DNA from: UBA5070 sp039798065
GTDB lineage: Bacteria; Fibrobacterota; Fibrobacteria; UBA5070
Assembly (NCBI GenBank): GCA_039798065.1
Contig: JBDKGS010000016.1
Span: 1 to 31,097, forward strand
Reading direction: 5' to 3'
Length of the DNA stretch: 31,097 nt
A program made the position numbers and the translations under genes. Every line of letters starts with the position of its first letter. Positions within the stretch are counted from its first letter, which is position 1. A model generated the notes under the pieces. The model was given only the letters and a program-made list of their open reading frames with translations. It was not told where the DNA came from and ran no database searches. Positions 1 through 7,355 of the stretch are shown piece after piece.

Positions 1-766
1 GTGCGTAGAGGGTTTCCTCGCGTTGAATTTTGCCGTTTTCCATGAATACTCGCTCGAGTCGTCCCTTGTCATACTGGTAAACGACTCCTCGGGCGTTAAA
101 CCGGTTATCCTTGATTGGATCTGTAAAATGGTCTACCTGCGGGTCAACATCGTCAAAGATCCGCCACTTCTGGTGGTAGCCAGAATGGAAAAGATCGGGA
201 AAGTCCTTCTGGTATTGATAGGATACCCCGTAGTGGTCGAATTCCTCCAGGGCGTGCATGGACGGCGTCGCTAGGACCTGCTTGTAGTCGAATCGACCTT
301 TCGCTCGGCATGATTCGATTACCGTCTGCAGGTGCTCTGCGCCGTTGCGCAGGAGGGATAGATGACCGTGTCCAAGGAACTTTTCCGATCTCTCAAGGAT
401 GGATTCTCGTGCAAACTTTCTGATGTCACCAAAAACGAGATCGGAATCGCAGTAGCCCCAAAAATCATATCCATGTATGAATTCGTGCCAGATCTTATCG
501 TAAAAGACGCGAAAATCGCAAAGCTTATAGGGGCGATCGAGGCAAATTTGGAATTCGAAGCATGCTTGAACTCGCTGTTGCATTTCTGCAAAGTTCATTT
601 TCACGATACGGATATTGGAAGCATGAGGAAGCGATGACGTATCTGCGTCGGTCACCACCAGCCAGTCGATGGTTGAATTGGCCATGCAACTGGCGTACCA
701 CATCCGGAATGTGTTGGGTAGTTTGCCGAAATAAGGCTGTATGACAATGATTTTGGATTGTGTCAT
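1..766 (-). CDS. DUF6625-like putative glycosyltransferase, 3' end beyond window
   Basis: An open frame of 255 codons runs from ATG at 766 to the left edge without a stop, so the C-terminus is missing. The protein opens with PYFGKLPNTF (residues 11-20), followed by a TIDWLVVTD segment (32-40), a CDSD acidic motif (106-109) and FGDIRKF (112-118). This pattern is one I recognise from the DUF6625 family, found in capsule and O-antigen loci and thought to be GT-A-like glycosyltransferases; the acidic motif would bind the metal and sugar nucleotide. The start codon overlaps the stop of the acyltransferase upstream as ATGA, which fixes the start and implies translational coupling. The family assignment is from memory of conserved motifs; donor and acceptor sugars are unknown. 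Confidence 0.75.
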   Translation of the reverse strand, partial: MTQSKIIVIQPYFGKLPNTFRMWYASCMANSTIDWLVVTDADTSSLPHASNIRIVKMNFAEMQQRVQACFEFQICLDRPYKLCDFRVFYDKIWHEFIHGYDFWGYCDSDLVFGDIRKFARESILERSEKFLGHGHLSLLRNGAEHLQTVIESCRAKGRFDYKQVLATPSMHALEEFDHYGVSYQYQKDFPDLFHSGYHQKWRIFDDVDPQVDHFTDPIKDNRFNARGVVYQYDKGRLERVFMENGKIQREETLYA

Positions 767-1407
767 GTTGGGCTTGCCTCCAATGTAAGGGGGAGTTTGC
801 GGATGAAGCGGGCGGGATTACCTGCCCAGATCTCACCGGGAGGAATGCTGCGTGTGACCACCGAACAAGCACCCACGATCGAGTCACTTCCGATCACGAC
901 ACCTTTGAGGATGGTGGAATGGGCTCCGATGAACGCGCCTTTTTGTATGACGACTGGAGATGATTTGGCGTTGGCGCGATCTGTCACAGGATTTCTTCGA
1001 AGGGTTGGATCCTGTGCGTGGAAATCCGTGTCATAGACACAAACTCCGCCGCCGAACTTGACATCGTCTTCGACGACGATGCTGGACATGGCGATCAGCG
1101 CGGTCGAACTCATCCCCACGTTGTTGCCTATGACAATTGATGCACCTGGGCCAGTGAAGAAAGTGCAGGCTTGGGGGCGTCCGATTGGATTGCCACGGTT
1201 GCCATTGTTCATTCTGAATCCCGATCCGATCCGGAAACGACTATTTCTCGAGATCGATACGTGCGGCACCCCTTTGGTTCCGATATCCTGAAACTCTACG
1301 TTGTTCAGGTACAACAGTGCCAGCGTCCAAGTTCGTTCCACAATGCCGGACGCGACCTGAAAGGCGCGACGCTGGAACTTGAAGGCTAGTGAGAGAGCGA
1401 GCTGCAT
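763..1407 (-). CDS. Left-handed beta-helix (hexapeptide repeat) O-acyltransferase
   Basis: This 214-residue protein probably moves an acetyl or other acyl group from acyl-CoA onto a sugar of the glycan made by this operon. The second half shows hexapeptide-repeat character: IVIGNNVGMSS (91-101), IVVEDDVKFGGG (110-121) and VVIQKGAFIGAHSTILKGV (152-170), ending in the typical WAGNPARFIRKL tail (194-205). The YDTDFH segment (125-130) contains the histidine usually catalytic in WcaF/LacA-like transferases. The N-terminal 60 residues are less typical. Its start lies 22 bases inside the upstream GT4 gene and its stop overlaps the next start, so it is an internal operon gene. Substrate and exact acyl group cannot be told from sequence. 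Confidence 0.85.
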   Translation of the reverse strand: MQLALSLAFKFQRRAFQVASGIVERTWTLALLYLNNVEFQDIGTKGVPHVSISRNSRFRIGSGFRMNNGNRGNPIGRPQACTFFTGPGASIVIGNNVGMSSTALIAMSSIVVEDDVKFGGGVCVYDTDFHAQDPTLRRNPVTDRANAKSSPVVIQKGAFIGAHSTILKGVVIGSDSIVGACSVVTRSIPPGEIWAGNPARFIRKLPLTLEASPT

Positions 1408-2645
1408 ATGTTCCTGTAAATTTCTGTGAGCCGGTGGGCATTGGTCGTGCGATCGTGTCGCTCTCTCGCGCGCGCGAAGCCAGAACGGGAGAGCTTTTGG
1501 GCCAGGCTGGGGTCATCGAAGAGGCGACACACCGACTCCGCCAGCATTTCGATCTCTTCGAAACGGTACACGAGTCCCGTAACTCCGTCTTCGACCATGT
1601 CGCGGATGCCGCCAACATAGGATGCGATGCAAGGAACACCGAGGGACTGCGCTTCCCCGATGGAATTGGAGCTGTTCTCAATGGCGGATGGACAAAGGAA
1701 GCAGCTAGAGTCGAGAAATTCTCGAACCATCTTGTTCTCGTCCAGCATACCAGTGAATTCCACTTTGTTCCGAAGCCCCAGGCGGTTGATCTCAGAGGCT
1801 AGATACGAGCCGTATCCGTTCGCCCTAAGCCCTTTCCTGTTGAGAAAATCGTTTCCCGCAACCTTCAATTTTGCATCCGGATGGTGGCGCAGGATGAGAG
1901 GAAGCGCCTTGATTGCCTGGTGCATCCCTTTGATCGGATAATGGCCCTGACTCAGAAAAATGACACGACGTTGAAGCAGCTCTGAATTCCAAGTGTGCTG
2001 GGCGAAGCTGTCCCGTAGGGTCTCGTTGCAAAAATGGTATTCGGCTGTCGGGTTGATCGCCCAGGCATGCGTCCGATCCCAGTTGGTCCGGCCAATGATA
2101 TGGCGGCTCATGCGAAGAGCTTCCTTTTCCCATTCGCCCCTTGCGAGCATGGATCGGTGCTGATCAAATAGACTGTCTCGTCGCACCAGATCACGCAACG
2201 TACGGTGCTTGCGGATCGTATCCTCGCCAATGGAACCGAAAAAATATCGCTCGTAAACGCTGACAAGCCCTTGGATGGAGACGACCGCGCCTTTTGGTCC
2301 TTGGCTACGCAGATAACTCAGTCCGTGTGGGTATTCTGTTCCGTGGATGTGGATCACTTCGGCGGGAAAATCGGCCTTCACAGCCTTCCAGTGGCGCTCC
2401 ATGTGGGTATCGTAATCCAGCACGCTCGTGCTGCGTGGAACCAGGAAGTATGTAACGCCGTCGAATTCGAATCGCTTGAGGGAGGAGCCGGAGTATGGAG
2501 TGGCGATCGCGATTTCTAATTCCGGTGTGACTTCCCGAAGGGACTGCATCCCCGAATACATCCATCCGCCAAGGGAAGGCTTGGGAATGCCCAATTCCTC
2601 GCAGGCGCGGGGGAACAGGACATTGGTGATCCAAAGGACCTTCAT
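1386..2645 (-). CDS. GT4-family glycosyltransferase
   Basis: A 419-residue GT-B fold glycosyltransferase, presumably cytoplasmic or membrane-associated, adding one sugar to the repeat unit. The N-terminal half begins MKVLWITNVLFP and has a GGWMYSG loop typical of the acceptor domain. The C-terminal half carries VIFLSQGHYPIKGMHQAI (a variant of the usual phosphate-binding region), then the GT4 EX7E signature in AIENSSNSIGEAQSLGVP, and GGIRDMVEDGVTG, the nucleotide-sugar binding end. The gene starts 34 bases after the GT-D-like gene and its 3' end overlaps the acyltransferase. No strong Shine-Dalgarno sequence is visible at the ATG, but the start agrees with the family. The sugar transferred is unknown. 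Confidence 0.9.
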   Translation of the reverse strand: MKVLWITNVLFPRACEELGIPKPSLGGWMYSGMQSLREVTPELEIAIATPYSGSSLKRFEFDGVTYFLVPRSTSVLDYDTHMERHWKAVKADFPAEVIHIHGTEYPHGLSYLRSQGPKGAVVSIQGLVSVYERYFFGSIGEDTIRKHRTLRDLVRRDSLFDQHRSMLARGEWEKEALRMSRHIIGRTNWDRTHAWAINPTAEYHFCNETLRDSFAQHTWNSELLQRRVIFLSQGHYPIKGMHQAIKALPLILRHHPDAKLKVAGNDFLNRKGLRANGYGSYLASEINRLGLRNKVEFTGMLDENKMVREFLDSSCFLCPSAIENSSNSIGEAQSLGVPCIASYVGGIRDMVEDGVTGLVYRFEEIEMLAESVCRLFDDPSLAQKLSRSGFARARERHDRTTNAHRLTEIYRNICSSLSH

Positions 2646-2679
2646 GCCGGGATCCCGCTCCGCTTGCAGGGGTGAAGCG

Positions 2680-3696
2680 CTACCAGTAACATGCGCCCTC
2701 CACCTTATCCGCAGATTTCGGTCGTTCCTCTTCGCCGGGTTTTACCCAATGGGCATTCATAAGTTTCGAGTAGTCGTAGACATCGTTGTATCCAGGATTT
2801 TCCCATCGCTTGCCGCGGATTCCGAACAGGAGTTGGAGAGACCCTCCCAAGTGGAACCCCTTCTTCCCCATCCGCTTGGCATGAGCGGCGAGGGGTAGTC
2901 CATAGGCGCCACAACCGACCAAACAGATGTCGAAATCCGTCCTCTCCATCTCATTCACCATGGAATCAAGCGCCTCGAACCAATTGTCGAAACCAGTTGG
3001 TTCACCGGCGAGACTTTGGACCGCGCGGATGGTGGTCAGCTCGAATTTTGGCAGTAGTCCATCGGGGAAGATCAGCTCGCGTTTGGCATATTGCGATTGG
3101 ATCGTGGCACTGAACGGGTGGATGACAAGTACTTTCCGGCCGGCCAATGCCTTTGTCCAAGGCACTTTGGAGAAGTAGGGATTGAGGAGTTCGAGGTCGA
3201 CCTTGCGCGCGGAGGTGAGCTCCCTGTTGAACACTCGTTCGTCGGGGACCCATGATCCGAGAACGTCGATCAGCGGAATATCACGCAGCATCAGGTCACC
3301 GAAGCGCCGAGCCATTGCCTCAGTGGGGGGGAAAAATCCGCTCCATTTTTCCATTTGCTGGAGAATAGCTGGATTCCACCACCATTCCGGTCTTTTTCCA
3401 AGCACGAAGTCCAATGGGTGTGAAGTGCCTTCGACAACACCGGTGTAGTTCACGAGGCATGACAGTTCGGTGCTACCGAATCTTGCGATCATCGAAGGAT
3501 TTGGGGATTCCAGAGACTGAATGATGATGTCGGCAGCCAAGTCTGGATCAAGTTCGCGGTCAGGCTTTGTTTGCCCAGCAGCGGGGAGGCGACGAATTCC
3601 GGCGCGCAGCGCCTTCAAAGAAAACCTCCACGCAGAAGTGAAGGGTGACGCTATGGAACCGGAAGTTGGATCACTTGCCCGAGACAGGGTACCCAT
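2680..3696 (-). CDS. GT-D-fold-like putative glycosyltransferase
   Basis: A 338-residue protein of a type I recognise from polysaccharide clusters but whose reaction is not certain. It has MIARFGSTEL (69-78), similar to the RFGDGE motif of GT-D (DUF1792) glycosyltransferases, and a C-terminal block CLVGCGAYGLPLAAHAK then GKKGFHLGGSLQLLFGIRG. No signal peptide or membrane segment is apparent. The ATG at 3696 lies 26 bases inside the GT2 gene, so the two are likely co-translated. The first 45 residues are low in family-like features, so a later start is possible. It may transfer a sugar or act in another glycan step; the assignment rests on the short motif and the context. Confidence 0.55.
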   Translation of the reverse strand: MGTLSRASDPTSGSIASPFTSAWRFSLKALRAGIRRLPAAGQTKPDRELDPDLAADIIIQSLESPNPSMIARFGSTELSCLVNYTGVVEGTSHPLDFVLGKRPEWWWNPAILQQMEKWSGFFPPTEAMARRFGDLMLRDIPLIDVLGSWVPDERVFNRELTSARKVDLELLNPYFSKVPWTKALAGRKVLVIHPFSATIQSQYAKRELIFPDGLLPKFELTTIRAVQSLAGEPTGFDNWFEALDSMVNEMERTDFDICLVGCGAYGLPLAAHAKRMGKKGFHLGGSLQLLFGIRGKRWENPGYNDVYDYSKLMNAHWVKPGEEERPKSADKVEGACYW

Positions 3697-4648
3697 GAAG
3701 CCTCCAGATCGCCTTGGTGGCGAGGATGAAAAAACGTGCGGCCAACCATAGGTTACGCCGCAAATAGAGAAAACGCTCCAACCTGGTCAGGCGGCTAATC
3801 GTCTTCTTGTCAAGATTTGCAATGAGGTGCCGGATAGAGGCTTCATCGCCGGACCGAATGTGACTCAGAAACCGGTGGCGAAGTTCGTATCGCTGGAATC
3901 GTCCGACAAGGGGGTTTGGTGTGGTGTCAGCAGCCTCACTCAATATTCGGTGAAATTTTTCGATGTCGGGCAGTTTTCGGAAACGCTCGTCAGCTGTCAT
4001 CCGGGTTGTCTGGCCTTCAAGATTGTTGTTGCGCACGGACAGTGGCCGCCCGATGTAGACAATCTTGTTGCTCAAGGCCAACCGATAGAAGCAGGAAAAA
4101 TCTTCGCAAAGTCTCATGCCGGTGGGGAATCCTTCGCCATCCGGAAAACTGGAAAAAAAAGCTTCGCGGGATACAACCATGGCACTTGTATGAGGCATGA
4201 CGTGGGGGTTCTCGAAAAACTGTACTTCCAAGCTCTTACCCGCATATCGCGGTACAGTGGAGTCGGAGGTGGAGCCGGTTACAACGTCACGATGGATGCT
4301 GGAGGTTCCAAAGAGGTTTGCCGAGGGAAATCTTTGCGCCGCCTCGAAAATAGCTTCGAGAAAACCCGGAGCCCATTCATCGTCACCGTCGATGAATGCT
4401 ATGTACTTTCCGCGTGCCTCAGCAACGCCACGATTACGGGCAGCACTGACACCTCGGTTGGCCTGGGTGAAGAGCCTGATTCTCGGGTCATTGTACCCAC
4501 CGACGATAACTGGGCCACCGTCGGTCGAGCCATCGTCGACCACAACGATTTCGAAGTCCGGGAACGTCTGTGCCAGGACAGAATTCAAGGTGGCCTGGAT
4601 CATCGATTCTTTGTTGTAAAGAGGGATCACAACGCTGAAGGTGGTCAT
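3671..4648 (-). CDS. GT2-family glycosyltransferase
   Basis: A 325-residue inverting GT-A glycosyltransferase. Family GT2 features are clear: FSVVIPLYNKESMI at the start, EIVVVDDGSTDG (33-44) for nucleotide binding, SAARNRGVAEARGKYIAFIDGDD (68-90) with the DGDD metal-binding motif at 87-90, and EWAPGFLEAIF after it. The C-terminal third has basic and aromatic stretches, likely membrane-contacting, but no clear transmembrane helix. Its ATG at 4648 overlaps the stop of the pyruvyl-transferase gene as ATGA, and its 3' end overlaps the GT-D-like gene. It probably adds one residue of the repeat unit; the donor is unknown. Confidence 0.92.
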   Translation of the reverse strand: MTTFSVVIPLYNKESMIQATLNSVLAQTFPDFEIVVVDDGSTDGGPVIVGGYNDPRIRLFTQANRGVSAARNRGVAEARGKYIAFIDGDDEWAPGFLEAIFEAAQRFPSANLFGTSSIHRDVVTGSTSDSTVPRYAGKSLEVQFFENPHVMPHTSAMVVSREAFFSSFPDGEGFPTGMRLCEDFSCFYRLALSNKIVYIGRPLSVRNNNLEGQTTRMTADERFRKLPDIEKFHRILSEAADTTPNPLVGRFQRYELRHRFLSHIRSGDEASIRHLIANLDKKTISRLTRLERFLYLRRNLWLAARFFILATKAIWRLHGYPVSGK

Positions 4649-5757
4649 TTGTGTGAACCTAGGGAACGGGCTAAGAAGGCCATCGACTCAGCTCGTTTGG
4701 CTTCCAGTTTGGTATCCACGGCGCACCAATCCGGTTCGTGGGTTGGAAGAGCGACGGAGCAACTATCGCGGCTGGAGTCAAGCAATCGATCTTGCAGACC
4801 AAAGCACTCCAGTAGCGAAGTGAACCGAGCAAGGCCACGTCCAGAATTGCCGATCGCAATGAAGGGCTTACGAAATATGATGGAAAATGCACATCCGTGG
4901 AATGAGTCGGTGACCACAAATTTGGCAGTTCGGAAGCTATTCAACCAAGCCTCCACGGAAGGGCGAGAGTCCAGGCGACCCTCCAGCATCGTAAACGGTG
5001 CTAGGCCTAGGTTTGCAGCTGTTTTACTGACGACCTCCGATTTGAATGGGTCGGAATCGAGCATGTATGTGAAGAGTCCAGATTCGATATCGATTCTGTC
5101 GGAATCGGAAAGCAGCCGGAGATAATCCGCAGCCTCAAGGAGGAGTGTGGGATCTAGTACCTGTACGGATTCGAGCCCAAGGTGTCTTTGACAAAGCTCG
5201 ACTCCAGAGGATTCTCGCACAGAAATCCCGGAAAAATCAGCTAGATGCTTTCGGATTCGTTCTGTGTCATTGGTGTCGAAGCACCACTCGGATACTCCAA
5301 AAGAGGCGGCGTAGGATAGCTTGCGAGCTTTTTCTGGTGCGAATCCAAGACAAAATGCGTCGAAAAAGTTGGTGCGTGCATATTCCTTACGCCATACTTG
5401 GTCGCTTCCCACCACGAATGCTTCGAATCCGGAGCGACCGGCACTTCGGAGAGAGGCGAGGGTTCCGATCTTTCGAGTTCGAGGAGAGATTCGGTTGGAT
5501 ACGAATTGTCTTAGGTGGCGGGTGCGGTCAAGGATCGCGCGGTAGCGGGTTGCCCACAAGATGTCGTATCCAAGCCAGTCAGGCACTAGATCCAAGATCC
5601 GGTTTAGGATCTTTCCTTTGAGGCCATCTGGAAAGGGCTGCAAGTCTAGAAGAAGTGGGGAGTGTCCTTCCCGACGCAGAGCGAATTGCAGTGCGAAGGC
5701 TTGCAGGATCCCACCGATGTTGCTCCCTAGGGGCAGCGTGACGATTCCGATCTTCAA
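4645..5757 (-). CDS. Polysaccharide pyruvyl-transferase family protein
   Basis: A 370-residue member of the polysaccharide pyruvyl transferase family (PF04230), which typically transfers pyruvate from phosphoenolpyruvate to a glycan sugar as a ketal, adding negative charge. Visible marks are GSNIGGILQAFALQFAL (11-27), AFVVGSDQVWRKEY (113-126), SYAASFG (148-154) and VVTDSFHGCAFS (281-292), where the SFHG motif is characteristic. The start is a TTG at 5755-5757, preceded by GGAGG four bases upstream; it sits 10 bases after the flippase stop. The 3' end overlaps the GT2 start as ATGA. Some members of this family do other jobs, so pyruvylation is inferred from family and context. Confidence 0.87.
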   Translation of the reverse strand: MKIGIVTLPLGSNIGGILQAFALQFALRREGHSPLLLDLQPFPDGLKGKILNRILDLVPDWLGYDILWATRYRAILDRTRHLRQFVSNRISPRTRKIGTLASLRSAGRSGFEAFVVGSDQVWRKEYARTNFFDAFCLGFAPEKARKLSYAASFGVSEWCFDTNDTERIRKHLADFSGISVRESSGVELCQRHLGLESVQVLDPTLLLEAADYLRLLSDSDRIDIESGLFTYMLDSDPFKSEVVSKTAANLGLAPFTMLEGRLDSRPSVEAWLNSFRTAKFVVTDSFHGCAFSIIFRKPFIAIGNSGRGLARFTSLLECFGLQDRLLDSSRDSCSVALPTHEPDWCAVDTKLEAKRAESMAFLARSLGSHK

Positions 5758-5767
5758 GTTGCCTCCA

Positions 5768-7309
5768 TCAATCCGATTTGAATCGCAGTTGCCGTCTGAG
5801 CTTGGACGGAATCCGATTTAGGACGAGTTCACGTTCGGATGGCGCAAGTATCGCCTTCCAGGTAATGATTCCCATTGCCAAGGTGGAAAATACCGTGGAA
5901 AGTCCGAGCCGAAGGAATGACGATGGTAGGCTGATAGTTGGAATGAGTCCGGCCAGTACTCCAACCAACGCGACACCGAGGGTTGGCAGGAGTACATCGC
6001 GGTTCCATTGCCCGATGGGAATGTTGAAGAGTCGGCTTGCCCACATTTGTCTACCGATGGTAATCACTGCCGCGATTAAAGCAAATGCTGCTCCAACTCC
6101 GGTAGGCGGTGACCCTAGGATGATAAAAATCCACGCGAGTGGGAATGCTGCAACCACAGTGAGGCCAACGGTACATTGGTAAGCAGCTATCTTACCGCGT
6201 GCGTTCACTGCAAGACCCGCACCGATGCTCAGCCGGTCGATCATGAACGCTGCTAGCATCCAACGACAGAATCCTGCTGCGTGCTGGGGGGGATGCTTTA
6301 GCCAAAGCTCCAGAACATATTCCATCTCAAGCAGGAGTGGAACGGAGAAGAGTAGAACCAAAAGCGTGCCGTATTTGCTTGCCTTTTGGCTCAAGGACAA
6401 CATGCGCGCGCGGTCGCCACGGCCCTCGCTGGAAGTGATTTCGGGCGAAAACGCGCCGATCATTGCCGATGAGAGCACCGTTGATTGACCAGAGACCTGA
6501 TTTGCGATGCCGAAAGCTGCGTTGACACCTGGGCCGAAGTGCATGTTCAGGAGCAAGTTCGATCCCTGGTCTCGCAGAATAGCTCCAGCTGACCCAATGG
6601 TATTCCACAACGCGAACCCGAAGAGTTCCGAGACATGATGGCGGGAGAACCATGTTTGCGGGGAGGGACGGCACTCTTCAAAAAGAAGGAAGCCACGGAG
6701 TATCCTAGCAACCTGCATAGCGGTAATGATCCCCACCATCCCAAACGCATAAGTTAGGAGGTGGTCCCCTGGTACGTAACTCAAAAAGTAGGCAAGAACG
6801 AAAGCCAAGGCAGACTGGGCTAGGGCCCAGAGAGCCAATTCGCTGATGTATTGCTTGGCGGTGAACATCGCGACAAACGGTACCGAAACCATTCCGAGGA
6901 AGGCAGATACAAGCGAGCCCCGGAATACCCAGATGCAGGTTTCAAGCCGGTCTACCGGGACCGTTAGGTGGTGTTTCAGGAAATATTCACCAATTGGCCA
7001 ACCCAACAGCACGAGAGCTGAAGCAAAAAGAAGGTGGATCCCCAGTGAAGCATTGAACCACTTCCGAACTTCTTCGGAGGAGCCTTTGCCAATAGCGAAG
7101 GCGAAGTGACGGGATGCGCTGTTGGAAAGGACACCGTTAAGGAATACAACGAAAGCGATGAGTGAGCCGACTACGTTGTAGAGGCCATAGTCGCTCTGTC
7201 CAAGCGTGTTTAGGACCCAGCGACTGCTGAATAATGCTAGTCCAGCGGAGATTACAGATCTTCCGTAGGACGACAACATGTTGACGGCGATTTTCCTCGA
7301 CGGATTCAT
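5768..7309 (-). CDS. wzx: Wzx-like polysaccharide repeat-unit flippase (MOP superfamily)
   Basis: A 513-residue integral inner-membrane protein with roughly 12-14 hydrophobic helices. The opening, with NMLSSYGRSVISAGLALFSS and then RWVLNTLGQSDYGLYNVVGS, is typical of MATE/Wzx-like polysaccharide biosynthesis proteins. The family moves undecaprenyl-pyrophosphate-linked repeat units across the inner membrane. It lies 37 bases downstream of wzc, behind a hairpin that overlaps the wzc stop, and 10 bases before the pyruvyl-transferase gene. Position between the export proteins and the glycosyltransferases fits a Wzx/Wzy-type pathway. The matching Wzy polymerase is not in the window. The symbol is functional and not meant as strict orthology. 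Confidence 0.88.
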   Translation of the reverse strand: MNPSRKIAVNMLSSYGRSVISAGLALFSSRWVLNTLGQSDYGLYNVVGSLIAFVVFLNGVLSNSASRHFAFAIGKGSSEEVRKWFNASLGIHLLFASALVLLGWPIGEYFLKHHLTVPVDRLETCIWVFRGSLVSAFLGMVSVPFVAMFTAKQYISELALWALAQSALAFVLAYFLSYVPGDHLLTYAFGMVGIITAMQVARILRGFLLFEECRPSPQTWFSRHHVSELFGFALWNTIGSAGAILRDQGSNLLLNMHFGPGVNAAFGIANQVSGQSTVLSSAMIGAFSPEITSSEGRGDRARMLSLSQKASKYGTLLVLLFSVPLLLEMEYVLELWLKHPPQHAAGFCRWMLAAFMIDRLSIGAGLAVNARGKIAAYQCTVGLTVVAAFPLAWIFIILGSPPTGVGAAFALIAAVITIGRQMWASRLFNIPIGQWNRDVLLPTLGVALVGVLAGLIPTISLPSSFLRLGLSTVFSTLAMGIITWKAILAPSERELVLNRIPSKLRRQLRFKSD

Positions 7310-7338
7310 GTTCGCTCAGAAATAAAGGATGAAAATCT

Positions 7339-7355
7339 CCGGCCCGTTAGGCCGG
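7339..7355 (-). terminator. Hairpin overlapping the wzc stop codon; possible attenuator or weak terminator
   Basis: On the minus strand the arms CCGGCC and GGCCGG enclose a 5-base loop that contains the TAA stop of wzc. The second arm is followed by AGATTTTC, a short T-rich run. A 6-base-pair G+C-only stem next to a T-rich tract resembles an intrinsic terminator, but the tract is short, so partial read-through into the flippase gene is more likely than full termination. Function is inferred from shape alone. Confidence 0.45.
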
